54,877 bases of DNA from Enterocloster asparagiformis. GTDB taxonomy: Bacteria > Bacillota > Clostridia > Lachnospirales > Lachnospiraceae. Under the pieces are notes generated by a model, which worked only from the letters and a program-made list of their open reading frames with translations, had not been told where the DNA came from and did no database searches. Numbering within the stretch: the first letter of the stretch is position 1; each line of letters opens with the position of its first letter. Location: contig JAGZSY010000035.1 of the NCBI GenBank assembly GCA_018380885.1, forward strand, positions 1-54,877. Reading direction: 5' to 3'. Positions 1 through 9,600 of the stretch are shown here, one piece after another. A program made the translations under genes and the position numbers.

Positions 1-1
1 C

Positions 2-385
2 CATCTGTATCTGCCGGATTGGGGAAGCACGCCCACCAAGCTGATCCAGACCTACGGCACCCCGGAAGTGTTTATGCGGACCTGGGCGCCGGCCGCAGGA
101 TGGGTCCGTACCGGTATTGGTTACTGGTACCAGCGCCCCGATGGCACCTACCCTGCGAATCAGTGGTGCATTATCAACCATCACTGGTACCTGTTCAACC
201 GTGACGGCTACATGATGACCGGCTGGCACCGCTGGGACGGCCGTATATGCGACCCGGATGATGGTACCGGGGACTGGTATTTCCTGGACAACACGCCTGG
301 CGGACCTCTGGAGGGCGCTTGCTGGCATACCCGGGCTAATGGGGCGCAGGAAATTTGGCGGGTTGATCTGGCCGAGCAGATTTAG
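2..385 (+). CDS. Cell-wall-binding repeat protein, C-terminal part (possible prophage endolysin)
   Basis: The frame is open from the first bases of the window and ends at TAG 383-385, so only the last ~127 residues are present. They contain aromatic Gly-Trp repeats of the choline-binding/cell-wall-binding type (GYWYQRPDGTYP, HWYLFNRDGYMMTGW, GDWYFLDN), which anchor secreted enzymes to wall polymers. The catalytic part lies outside the window. The gene is followed by a hairpin and, ~290 bp on, by a tRNA fragment that looks like an attachment site. Lysis genes often sit last in Firmicute prophages, so an endolysin is a reasonable guess. A host autolysin or surface protein cannot be excluded. 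Confidence 0.7.
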   Translation, partial: HLYLPDWGSTPTKLIQTYGTPEVFMRTWAPAAGWVRTGIGYWYQRPDGTYPANQWCIINHHWYLFNRDGYMMTGWHRWDGRICDPDDGTGDWYFLDNTPGGPLEGACWHTRANGAQEIWRVDLAEQI

Positions 386-396
386 AACATAAAAAA

Positions 397-434
397 GGCG
401 GCGCCCGGGGGCAGCCCGGGGCGTATTCCGCCGT
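397..434 (+). terminator. GC-rich hairpin after the wall-binding protein
   Basis: GGCGG...CCGCC encloses an inner CCCGGG/CCCGGG pairing, starting 12 bp after the stop codon. The T tract is poor (TTGATTT), so it is a plausible but not perfect intrinsic terminator. Confidence 0.5.
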
Positions 435-528
435 TGATTTACGCAACCTCAGTTAAATTTATATAGCTGGTTTGGTTGCGCGAGTATCCCAGCTGTGTTA
501 TAATCAAATGCGATTGTAGGTAACATAA

Positions 529-552
529 TTCGTGTTGTATTTCGTGTTGCAT
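529..552. repeat. Tandem 12-bp repeat near the attachment site
   Basis: Two adjacent copies, ttcgtgttgtat (529-540) and ttcgtgttgcat (541-552), differ by one base. Short direct repeats ~130 bp inside an attachment site are typical of integrase-arm or excisionase binding sites. That role is inferred from position only. Confidence 0.5.
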
Positions 553-618
553 AACACTATAAAAGATGTTTTTATGGCATATTTTTTGATGAGTATAAGT
601 CATATTTGATTGACAAAA

Positions 619-647
619 ACAACGTATTTTCAAGGAACAACGTATTT
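619..647. repeat. 11-bp direct repeat beside the tRNA fragment
   Basis: The sequence acaacgtattt occurs at 619-629 and 637-647, an 18-bp period, immediately before the tRNA 3' fragment. A candidate integrase arm-type site. It also explains why the ORFs crossing this region are unlikely to be genes. Confidence 0.5.
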
Positions 648-674
648 AGTGGGGATTATCGGTTTCATTTGGGT

Positions 675-700
675 GGGTTCGAATCCCTCCGTCTCCGCTG
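675..700 (+). other. tRNA 3'-end fragment, probable attachment site (attR)
   Basis: The sequence gggttcgaatccctcc is a T-loop with its pairing strand, followed by gtctccg, the 3' acceptor strand with discriminator base G. The rest of a tRNA is absent upstream: the 5' side of the T-stem is already mismatched and there is no anticodon arm. Discriminator G with a CGTCTCC acceptor points to tRNA-Ser; tmRNA, which normally has discriminator A, is less likely. A 3' tRNA remnant followed by a native-looking terminator is what tRNA-targeted integration leaves at the distal end, so the element would lie to the left and the intact tRNA at its other end. Confidence 0.65.
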
Positions 701-710
701 ATAAACCCGT

Positions 711-737
711 AACCCTTGACTTGTTCAAGGGTTTTTC
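711..737 (+). terminator. Intrinsic terminator after the tRNA fragment
   Basis: AACCCTTGA and TTCAAGGGTT pair around a short loop and are followed by TTTTTCCTTT. It would be the original terminator of the tRNA gene, displaced by integration. The following 100 bp to the kinase start hold no clear promoter. Confidence 0.75.
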
Positions 738-843
738 CTTTATTTGGGTGAATGATTGGCCTGACCTCAGCTTGGTTTACGGAAGATTTTGGACAGAATG
801 GGGCAACTGTTTTTAGGTTTGATTACTGAGGAGGTAAAACAAT

Positions 844-3726
844 TTGGGTAATGTGACGCTGGCAGAGGTTGAGAGACTTGCTCAGAAAATATTGACGACG
901 TATTTCTGCGATTCAGACATGGAGTTTATGATCTCCACATTTGCGGAAGATATTATCTGGCTGGGCAGCGGCGAGATGCAGAAGGCCGAGGGCCGGGAGG
1001 CGGTTGCGGCCTGCTTCCGGAGCGGAAAGGACGGCATGATCGCCTGCGACATGAGCGACGAGGTGTACCACTCCGTGGACCTGGGCGGAGGCGCCTATCT
1101 GTGCGAGGGGGTGAGCAGGCTGCGCAGCAGGCCGGAGTCGGAGACCTACCTCAATGTGCAGCAGCGGGTGACCTTTGTGTTCCGGGAGACGAAAGATGGG
1201 CTGGAGACCGTACATATCCACAATTCCGTGCCCTACGCGGAAATCAAGGAGGACGAGTTGTTCCCCGTGGAGTCGGGCAGGGAGGAGTTTATCCGTCTGA
1301 AGGCGGCGCTGAGCGTCAAGAATCAGGAGCTGGAGCACCAGGCACAGTTTTTGGAGCGCCTGTACAACACCGTGCCCTGCGGAATCATCCAGTTTACCAC
1401 GGACCCCGGCCACACAGTGGTGGCCCTAAACCCCATGACCTGGAAATTTTACGGCTACGACTCCGAGGAGGCGTACCGCCGGGATGTGACGAGCCCCGTT
1501 GAGATGGCGGAGGAGGCGGACCGGGAGCGGATTCTGGCCGCCATCGACGGGCTGACCCTAAACGGGGATAACACCTCCTACCGCAGGCGCTGTGTGAAAA
1601 TCGACGGCCAGGAGGCCTGGATCAATGTGGTCATGGGCCGGATCGTCAACAGCAACGGCCAGGAGGTGATTCAGGCGGTATTTACGGACATCACGGAGCA
1701 GATGCGCCTGGAGAAGGCCCAGGAGCAGGAGCGGGTTTTGGAGAACCGCTACCTGCGGGCCGCGATCTACACCGCCTATCCCCTGATTATGAGTCTGAAC
1801 CTGACCCAAAATTCCTACAGCCTGTTCGTAAATAAGCAGGATTCCTACCTTATCCCCGGGGAGGGGACCTACACGGATCTGGTGGAGAGAAGCCTGCCCA
1901 TGATCTATCCCTCCTATCAGGAGGATTACTGGAACACCTTTCAGCGCCAGGAGATTCTGCGCCGCTTTGCGGCCGGAGAGCAGGAGATCTACATGGAGCT
2001 GCAGCAGATGGGCGAGGACGGGCAATACCACTGGATTTCCGTGTATGTGATCGCTGTGGAGAACCCCTTTAACGACGACGTGCTGGCTATCGACATGGTG
2101 AAGCTGCTGGACGGCCAGCGCCAGGAACAGGCCCGCCAGGAGCAGCTGCTGCGGGATGCCCTGGTCTCCGCCAACGCGGCCAACCGGGCTAAATCGGATT
2201 TCCTCTCCCGCATGAGCCACGATATCCGCACGCCCATGAACGCGATCATCGGCATGACCACCATCGGCCAGCTTAAGGTGGACGATAAGCGGATGGTGCA
2301 GGACTGCTTCCGCAAAATCGACGCCTCGTCCAAATACCTCCTGTCCCTGATCAACGATATCCTGGATATGTCCAAGATCGAGACGGACAAGATGGAGATC
2401 GCCCACGAGCTCTTTGATTTCAAGGGCTTTGCGGAGGAGGTGAACCAGATCATCTATCCGCAGACCCTGGAGAAGGAGGTGGAGTACGAGATGCGCCACC
2501 GGGAGCCGCTGGAGAGCCACTACATCGGCGATTCCCTGCGTATGAAGCAGATTCTGATGAACCTGCTCTCCAATGCCCTGAAATTCACGCCCTCCGGCGG
2601 GAAGCTGGGGGTGGATATCCGCGAGGAGAAGCGCGTCAACGGCTTCGCCTACCTTGAGTTCGTGGTCTGGGACAACGGCATCGGCATGTCGGAAGAATTT
2701 ATGCAGCGCATATTCCAGCCCTTTGAGCAGGAGGACCCGGGAAACGCGCGCAACAACGTGGGCAGCGGCCTGGGTCTGTCCATTGTCTACAACCTGGTGC
2801 AGCTCATGGGCGGGAGCATCAGCGTGCAGAGCAAAAAGAACGAGGGCAGCACCTTCACTGTGATCATTCCCTTCCAGCTGGTGTCCGACGACGAGGAGCG
2901 GGAGTGGGAGCGGAAACGGCAGCATCTTCTGAAGGGCTTTGAGGTGTTGGTGGTGGACGACGATCCGGCGGTAGGCAGGCAGACCGCGGTGATTCTGGAG
3001 GATATCGGGGCCAGAACCGTCTGGGCGGACTCCGGCTACAGGGCGGTGGAGGAGGTGGAGCGCAGCCTGGAGCAAAACAGGATGTTCGACATCGCCATGA
3101 TCGACTGGAAGATGCCCGGCATCGACGGCATTGAGACTGCCAGGCGGATTCGCCGCCTGGTGGGCGCGGACACCATGATCATCATGATCACGGCCTACGA
3201 CTGGAGCGGCATCGAGGCGGAGGCCCGGGCGGCGGGCATCGACTTCTTTATCGCCAAGCCCCTGTTTAGATCCGCCATCTACGACACGTTTTCCAAGCTG
3301 GACCAGCGCAGCCCGGAGCAGCCGGGGAGGTGCGATTCCGACCTTACGGGCACGCGGCTTTTGCTGGTGGAGGACAATGAGCTCAACCGGGAGATCGCGG
3401 TGACGCTTCTGGAAATGAACGGCGCGGCTGTGGACATCGCCGTGGACGGAAGGGAAGCGCTGGACCGCTTTGGAGCCCAAGCGCCGGGTACATATCACGC
3501 TGTGCTCATGGACATCCGTATGCCGGTCATGGACGGCATGGAAGCGTGCAGAAGAATCCGCGCCATGGACCGGCCGGATGCCAGGACGGTGCCCATCCTG
3601 GCAATGACGGCCAACGCTTTCGAGGAGGACAAGAAAAAGGCCTACGCCGCAGGTATGACGGGCTATCTGGTCAAACCGTTGGATATCCGCGTGGTGGTGG
3701 AGGAATTGAAGCGCTGCCTGAGATGA
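844..3726 (+). CDS. Hybrid sensor histidine kinase with SnoaL-like, PAS, kinase and two receiver domains
   Basis: A 960-residue cytoplasmic-looking hybrid kinase with no membrane segment. Order: SnoaL/NTF2-like domain (~1-135), short coiled coil (~145-170), PAS (~170-285), second PAS-like region (~300-430), HisKA with phospho-acceptor His459 in MSHDIRTP, HATPase with N box NLLSNALKFT and G boxes DNGIGM and GSGLGL, receiver 1 (~699-815, MIDWKMPG) and receiver 2 (~838-958, LMDIRMP). Both receivers keep the acidic pocket, acceptor Asp and Lys. The TTG start is chosen because GAGGAGGTAAAAC precedes it; no ATG is as well placed. It has its own terminator, so it is separate from the downstream operon but clearly paralogous to the kinases at 6625 and 11512. 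Ligand unknown. Confidence 0.9.
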   Translation: MGNVTLAEVERLAQKILTTYFCDSDMEFMISTFAEDIIWLGSGEMQKAEGREAVAACFRSGKDGMIACDMSDEVYHSVDLGGGAYLCEGVSRLRSRPESETYLNVQQRVTFVFRETKDGLETVHIHNSVPYAEIKEDELFPVESGREEFIRLKAALSVKNQELEHQAQFLERLYNTVPCGIIQFTTDPGHTVVALNPMTWKFYGYDSEEAYRRDVTSPVEMAEEADRERILAAIDGLTLNGDNTSYRRRCVKIDGQEAWINVVMGRIVNSNGQEVIQAVFTDITEQMRLEKAQEQERVLENRYLRAAIYTAYPLIMSLNLTQNSYSLFVNKQDSYLIPGEGTYTDLVERSLPMIYPSYQEDYWNTFQRQEILRRFAAGEQEIYMELQQMGEDGQYHWISVYVIAVENPFNDDVLAIDMVKLLDGQRQEQARQEQLLRDALVSANAANRAKSDFLSRMSHDIRTPMNAIIGMTTIGQLKVDDKRMVQDCFRKIDASSKYLLSLINDILDMSKIETDKMEIAHELFDFKGFAEEVNQIIYPQTLEKEVEYEMRHREPLESHYIGDSLRMKQILMNLLSNALKFTPSGGKLGVDIREEKRVNGFAYLEFVVWDNGIGMSEEFMQRIFQPFEQEDPGNARNNVGSGLGLSIVYNLVQLMGGSISVQSKKNEGSTFTVIIPFQLVSDDEEREWERKRQHLLKGFEVLVVDDDPAVGRQTAVILEDIGARTVWADSGYRAVEEVERSLEQNRMFDIAMIDWKMPGIDGIETARRIRRLVGADTMIIMITAYDWSGIEAEARAAGIDFFIAKPLFRSAIYDTFSKLDQRSPEQPGRCDSDLTGTRLLLVEDNELNREIAVTLLEMNGAAVDIAVDGREALDRFGAQAPGTYHAVLMDIRMPVMDGMEACRRIRAMDRPDARTVPILAMTANAFEEDKKKAYAAGMTGYLVKPLDIRVVVEELKRCLR

Positions 3727-3780
3727 GGCTTGGGAGTGTTGACCGAACGGACCACAGGCCATTGCTTGATTGACTAAGAG

Positions 3781-3811
3781 TGGGGACAGCCTGACGGCAG
3801 CCCCCATTTTT
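3781..3811 (+). terminator. Intrinsic terminator after the first hybrid kinase
   Basis: TGGGGACAGCC pairs with GGCAGCCCCCA (two mismatches) around TGAC, followed by TTTTT. The 3727-4034 gap otherwise holds only this hairpin and the promoter at 3869. Confidence 0.7.
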
Positions 3812-3868
3812 GCTGTGAAAAGCCGTATAAATGGGGCGGTTGGGACTGCCTGGGAGAGACTAAAATCG

Positions 3869-3897
3869 TTGCACATTGATACCTTCTATGCTAGAAT
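3869..3897 (+). promoter_or_regulatory. Sigma-A promoter for the c-di-GMP/kinase operon
   Basis: TTGCAC, 17-bp spacer, TAGAAT. This predicts a start near 3904 and a leader of ~130 nt before the ATG at 4035. It follows the terminator at 3781, supporting an independent operon 4035-14865 or longer. Confidence 0.65.
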
Positions 3898-4034
3898 AAA
3901 ATAGTATATATATGGGCAGAGTTGGGAATCGGCTCACATGCGGAACTTATTTTGATTATTCTGGAATGGCCGGACAGAATGGGCCCGGGAAGGCGCCCGC
4001 TGATGCAGGCAGTACAGGACAAGGGGACAAAAAG

Positions 4035-6638
4035 ATGATCTATAAAACAATATTGGTGGTTGAGGACAATGAAATCAACCGGACTATGCTGAACACCATA
4101 CTGGCAGAGAAATATCAGGTGCTGGAGGCGGAAAACGGGGAGGAGGCGCTCTCCCTGCTGGACCTGCACAAAGATGAGATATCCCTCATCCTGCTGGACC
4201 TTGTGATGCCCGTCATGGACGGCTACACCTTTCTGTCGATTATGAAAGCCACGCCCTCCTACGCTTCCATTCCGGTGATCGTCACCACCCAGAACGACGG
4301 GGAGTCCGACGAGGTGGCCGCCCTGGCCCACGGGGCCACCGATTTTGTGGCAAAGCCTTACAAGCCTCAGGTGATCCTGCACCGGGTGGCCAGCATTATC
4401 AATCTGCGGGAGACCGCGGCCATGGTCAACCAGTTCCAGTACGACCGCCTGACCGGTCTGTACAGCAAGGAGTTTTTTTACCGCCGGGCCAAGGAGCTTC
4501 TGGCCCAGTATCCGGAGCGGCGCTATGATATTATCTGCTCCGATATAGAGAATTTTAAGCTGATCAACGACGTGTTCGGTATTCCTGCGGGAGACCGGCT
4601 GCTGTGCGGCATTGCCAGGCAGTACACCAGGCTTGTGAACGGCCGGGGCATCTGCGGCCGCTTTAACGCGGACCAGTTCATGTGCCTGCTGGAGCACAGC
4701 TGGGAGTACAAGGACGAGATGTTTAAGGAGGCCACGGACGAGATCAGCACCATGTCCAATACCAGGAACGTCTCCATGAAATGGGGGATATTTGAGGTTC
4801 TGGACCGGACCATCCCCTTTGAACAGATGTGCGACCGCGCGCTGTTGGCCGCCAGGAGCATCAAAGGGCAGTACGGAAAGTATTTCGCCACATACGACGA
4901 CAAGCTGCGCAACAAGCTGCTGCGGGAGCAGGCCATCACGGACGGCATGGAGTCCGCGCTGGAGGAAGGGCAGTTCGTTATCTACCTGCAGCCCAAGTAC
5001 CGGATTCAGGACTATAAGCTGGCGGGCGCTGAGGCGCTGATCCGCTGGAACCACCCGGAGTGGGGCTTCCAGTCCCCGGCGGAATTTATCCCCCTGTTTG
5101 AGAAGAACGGCTTTATCACCAAGCTGGACCAGTTCGTGTGGGACAGGACCTGCGCCGCGCTGCGCAAGTGGGACGACCTGGGCATCCCGCCCATCGCCGT
5201 ATCCGTCAACGTATCCCGGGCGGATATCTACAATGCCAATCTGGCTGATTTCCTGGTCAGCACGGTGAACAAGTACGGCCTGCCGCCCTCCAGGCTCCAC
5301 CTGGAGATCACGGAGAGCGCTTACACCGAGGACCCCAACCAGATTATCGAGACGGTGGTCAACCTGCGTAAGCTGGGGTTCATCATTGAGATGGACGACT
5401 TTGGCAGCGGGTATTCCTCCCTGAACATGCTCAACGAAATGCCCCTGGATATCCTGAAGCTGGATATGAAGTTTATCCAGAGCGAGACCGCCAAGCCCAA
5501 CAAGCAGGGGATTCTGCGCTTTATCATGGGTCTGGCCCGCTGGATGAAGCTGAGCGTGGTGGCCGAGGGCGTGGAGACCCCGGAGCAGATGGAGCGGCTG
5601 CGGGAGATCGGCTGTGACTACGCCCAGGGCTACTATATGGCCAAGCCCATGCCCTGCGATGAGTTCGAGGCGCTGTTAAAGAAGGAGAGCAAGGGGGAGG
5701 AACAGGCCGCGGACCAGGCGGATGAGCAGGCGGACAGCCAGAGGCGGGTTCTGCTGGTTGCGGACGAGGATGAACAGTACCGGCGCCAGGTGAGGGAGAC
5801 GTTCGGAAAGCGGTTCAAGGTGGTGGAGGCCGGGGACGGGGAGTCGGCCCTGGCCTGCATCGCGGATTATGAGAGCCGGATCGCGGTGGTGGTTTTGAGC
5901 ATGACGCTCTCCGGGCCGGACGGGTTCTCAGTGCTGGAGATTTTACAGCGGGAGAAGGCTGTTTGGAATATCTCCGCCATCGCCACGGCACCGGCGGATG
6001 CCGGCATGGAGGAGAGGGCCCTGGAGCTGGGCGCCGACGACTTTGCCGGCAAGCCCCACACCCAGAAGAGCCTTGAACACCGGGTTCTGCAGGCGCTCAG
6101 GGTCACGGAGACCCGGGAATGGGGGCTGGAGCTGCAGCAGGAGGCCTGCAAGGATTACCTGACCGGGCTTTTAAACCGCAGGGGTTTCCAGGCCGCTATG
6201 GATTCCCTGCGCAAGGAGGACGGACCGCTGGCCCTCTATCTCTTTGACCTGGACAATTTAAAGGACATCAACGACACCTTCGGCCATGCGGAGGGGGACC
6301 GGCATATCACGCAGTTTGCCCAGCTCCTGCGCAGCCACACCCGGGAATCGGACATATTGTCGCGCTACGGCGGGGACGAGTTCGTGGTGGTGATGAGGCA
6401 GATGAAGTCCGATGAGGACGCCCTCAAAAAGGGCGAGGAAATTTGCCGGGCTATCAGGGAAAGCGAGTCGGAAGGCAGGAGGAACGCCGCCTGCACGGCG
6501 GGTATTGTGCGCTGGCAGGAGGCCGGGACGGCACAGGAGCTGATTGCCAGGGCCGATCAGGCGCTGTACCGGGCAAAGAGAGAGAACAAGGGCGGCTGCA
6601 GCTTATGGGGGGACGAGAAAAAAGATGACGGCGATTGA
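4035..6638 (+). CDS. Bifunctional c-di-GMP protein: REC-GGDEF-EAL-REC-GGDEF
   Basis: 867 residues starting at the ATG after AAGGGGACAAAAAG; the longer open frame upstream lacks a ribosome site. Domains: receiver 1 (~1-125, ILVVEDNEINR, LLDLVMP), a degenerate GGDEF (~135-285, signature FNADQF), EAL phosphodiesterase (~310-555; AEALIRW, EITESAY, DDFGSGYSS, AEGVET), a receiver 2 lacking the acceptor Asp (~570-690, VVLSMTLSGPDG), and an intact C-terminal GGDEF (~705-860, YGGDEF) with an RxxD inhibitory site five residues before it. It can therefore both make and degrade c-di-GMP in principle. It overlaps the next kinase by 14 bp, so it is probably translationally coupled and the likely output partner of the hybrid kinases. 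Confidence 0.9.
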   Translation: MIYKTILVVEDNEINRTMLNTILAEKYQVLEAENGEEALSLLDLHKDEISLILLDLVMPVMDGYTFLSIMKATPSYASIPVIVTTQNDGESDEVAALAHGATDFVAKPYKPQVILHRVASIINLRETAAMVNQFQYDRLTGLYSKEFFYRRAKELLAQYPERRYDIICSDIENFKLINDVFGIPAGDRLLCGIARQYTRLVNGRGICGRFNADQFMCLLEHSWEYKDEMFKEATDEISTMSNTRNVSMKWGIFEVLDRTIPFEQMCDRALLAARSIKGQYGKYFATYDDKLRNKLLREQAITDGMESALEEGQFVIYLQPKYRIQDYKLAGAEALIRWNHPEWGFQSPAEFIPLFEKNGFITKLDQFVWDRTCAALRKWDDLGIPPIAVSVNVSRADIYNANLADFLVSTVNKYGLPPSRLHLEITESAYTEDPNQIIETVVNLRKLGFIIEMDDFGSGYSSLNMLNEMPLDILKLDMKFIQSETAKPNKQGILRFIMGLARWMKLSVVAEGVETPEQMERLREIGCDYAQGYYMAKPMPCDEFEALLKKESKGEEQAADQADEQADSQRRVLLVADEDEQYRRQVRETFGKRFKVVEAGDGESALACIADYESRIAVVVLSMTLSGPDGFSVLEILQREKAVWNISAIATAPADAGMEERALELGADDFAGKPHTQKSLEHRVLQALRVTETREWGLELQQEACKDYLTGLLNRRGFQAAMDSLRKEDGPLALYLFDLDNLKDINDTFGHAEGDRHITQFAQLLRSHTRESDILSRYGGDEFVVVMRQMKSDEDALKKGEEICRAIRESESEGRRNAACTAGIVRWQEAGTAQELIARADQALYRAKRENKGGCSLWGDEKKDDGD

Positions 6639-9600
6639 GACGATAAGAGAATTCTGCCGCGCGTGGTTTGAGGAGCGCGATTGGCAGAGGACGGCGGAGT
6701 ATCTGGTGGAGGATGTCAGCTTTGTGGGCACGGGGGAACACGAGCGCGCCCGGGGGAAAGCGGAGATGGCCCGGTACCTCCAGCAGGATATTCTGGAGAT
6801 TCCGGAGCCCTTTGACCTGGACTTTACGGTGATTCACGAACATATGGTCCGGGAGGATATCGTCAACCTTTCCTTCGAGATTGTGCTGAAGAATACGGCC
6901 TATATCTGGCGTCTGCGCTGCTTTTTCACCCTGCTTCGCAGCGCGCAAGGGGTGTGGGAGATCGCCAGCCTTCATTTTGCGGAACCCGGCAACAGCCAGA
7001 ACGGGGATGAGCATTACCCCCAGACCCTGGTGCTGCAGAACGCGATTCGGCAGCGCCAGGAGCTTTTAAATGATTCGCTGCCCGGCGGCATGATGGGCGG
7101 CTACATAGAGGACGGTTTTCCATTTTACTTTATCAACCGCCAGATGCTGGCGTACCTGGGCTATGAGAGCGAGGCGGAATTTGTCCGGGACGTGGACGGG
7201 CTGATCACCAACTGTATGCACCCGGAGGACAGGCGCATGGTGGATCAGGTCGTAGCCGGCCAGCTGGAGGCGGACGAAGAGTATGTGGTGGAATACCGGA
7301 TGAAGAGGAAAGACGGTTCCTATATTTGGGTACACGATGTGGGCAGGAGGATGGTTGCCGAGGACGGGCGTCCGGCCATCACCTCGGTCTGCATTGACAT
7401 CACGGCCCAGAGGCGTGCGCAGGAGGAAGTGCTCAGGCTGTACAACAATATACCGGGAGCCGTTTTTCGCTGCCGTTTTGACGACGGCTTCTCCGTGATC
7501 GACGCCAATGACGGCCTATTTGAATTTCTCGGTTATACCAGGGAGGAGTTCGCCGCCCTGGGCAACAGGATGTCCGCGGTCATCTATCCGGACGACCTGC
7601 AGGTGATGAGGGAGGCGCTGGAGGCGCAGCTGGCTACGGGAAATACGATCCACAATGAGAACCGCCTGATCTGCAAGGACGGGAGCGTGCGCTGGATTTC
7701 CATCAAGGCCCAGATGTTTCAGGAGAGCGGGGGAGAGCGGTCCTTCTACTGTGTGTTCGTGGACGTCACCGATGAAAAGCTGCTTCAGAAGCGGGAAAAG
7801 GAGCTTTACGAGCAGGAGCTGTCCTATTTTGCGGAGCTGTCCTCCTACGGCGGCAGCACCCAGGGGCGCATCAATGTGACGCGGAACCGGCTGGAGACCT
7901 ATCTTGCGACTGCGGACGTTGCCGTTGCCGCTCCGGGGGACTCCTACGATCAGATTATCGAGAAGTTGGCCGACTCGGCCGTGGACCCCGCCTGCGGGGA
8001 GGAAATACGCGCCGGTTTAAACCGTCGGAAGGTGCTGGCCGGATATACGGCGGGTAAGACGGACTACCATCTGGATTTCCTGCGCAGGCGCAGCGGCGGG
8101 GACTGCTTCTGGGACAGCTTGAGCTTCCGCTTCTGTCTGAATCCGGAAAATAACGACATTGTCGCCTTCTTTTACTCCTCCGATGTCACGGAGCAGAAGC
8201 TGCGGGAGCAGCTGCTCAAACGGATCGCGGCCCTGGATTACGACATCATCGCGGAGATCGATATCCCCAAGGGGACCAATCAGCTGATTTTCTACGATGA
8301 GCGCGAACAGGAGAGTATATTGAAGCCGGGAGTATTCCAGGAGGAGATCCGCAGGATTGCAGACCGATATATGGACGAGGCGTCAAGGCAGAAGTATCTG
8401 TCCCATTTGGATTTCCAGTATATGCAGGAGCAGCTGGAGCGCCAGCCGTCCTATTCGTTTATTGTGGAGCTGCGCAATGAGAGCGGGGATATTCAGGTCA
8501 AACGGATCCAGATCTTTTACATCAGCCGGGAATTAAAGCGGGTGTGCATGGCGCGCACGGACGTGACCGATGTGGTCCGCCAGGAACAGCGCCAGAAGGA
8601 GGAGCTGGCCGCGGCCCTGGTTGCCGCGGAGCAGGCCAATGCCGCCAAGTCCGACTTTCTCTCCCGCATGAGCCACGAGATTCGCACGCCCATGAACGCG
8701 ATCATCGGCATGAGTACCATCGCGGCCCAGCATATCGGGGACGACGAACAGGTGGCGGACTGTATCTCCAAAATCGGCATATCGTCCCGCTTCCTGCTTT
8801 CGCTGATCAATGACATTCTGGATATGAGCCGGATTGAGAGCGGCAAGATGCTGCTGAAAAATGAAAAGATTCCCACAGAGGAGTTCCTGAGGGGCATCAA
8901 TTCCATCTGCTATTCCCAGGCCGCTGCCAAGGGAGTGGATTACGAGTGCATCGCGGACCCGGTTCTGGACGACTATTATGTGGGCGATGCCATGAAGCTG
9001 CAGCAGGTGCTCATCAATATCCTCAGCAACGCCATCAAGTTCACCCGGGAGGGCGGAAAGGTGAGTTTCTCGGCCGCGCAGCGGAAAAAGACGAAAAACG
9101 ACGCGGTGCTGCGCTTCATCGTGAACGATACGGGCGTGGGCATGAGCGAGGAGTTTCTGCCCCACCTGTTCGAGCCCTTCTCCCAGGAATCCACAGGCAC
9201 CACCGCGGTGTACGGAGGAACGGGCCTGGGGCTTGCCATCTCCAAGAACATTGTGGACATGATGGACGGCAGAATCACCGTGCGCTCCATCAAGGGCATC
9301 GGCACCGAGTTCACCGTGGATGTGAAGCTCGGCATCTCCGAGGAGGAGAAGCACCGCCACAGCCAGAAAAAGCACGACTACAATTTTTCCCACCTGAAAA
9401 CCCTGGTGGTGGACGACGACGTGGCTGTCTGCGAGAGCGCGGTTTCGACCCTGCGGGAGATGGGCGTCAAGGCGGAGTGGGTGGACAGCGGCCGCAAGGC
9501 CGTGGACCTGGTTGCGGACCTGAAAAACAGGGGGCAGTATTTTGACATGATCCTGGTGGACTGGAAGATGCCGGATATGGACGGAATCGAGACAGCCAGG

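Noticed and set aside
675..700. tmRNA 3' end instead of tRNA-Ser
   Set aside because: The T-arm would fit, but the discriminator is G and the encoded end is not CCA; tmRNA normally has A. Kept only as an alternative.
439..816. Short ORFs 439-633 (minus) and 610-816 (plus) in the attachment region
   Set aside because: They run through the direct repeats and the tRNA fragment and lack ribosome sites.
1558..3876. 772-codon ORF antisense to the first hybrid kinase, and similar long antisense ORFs (3891-5300, 8533-10296, 15073-16227, 28486-30255)
   Set aside because: They mirror GC-rich real genes, have no ribosome site, low-complexity His/Leu/Gly/Arg composition and no family motifs.
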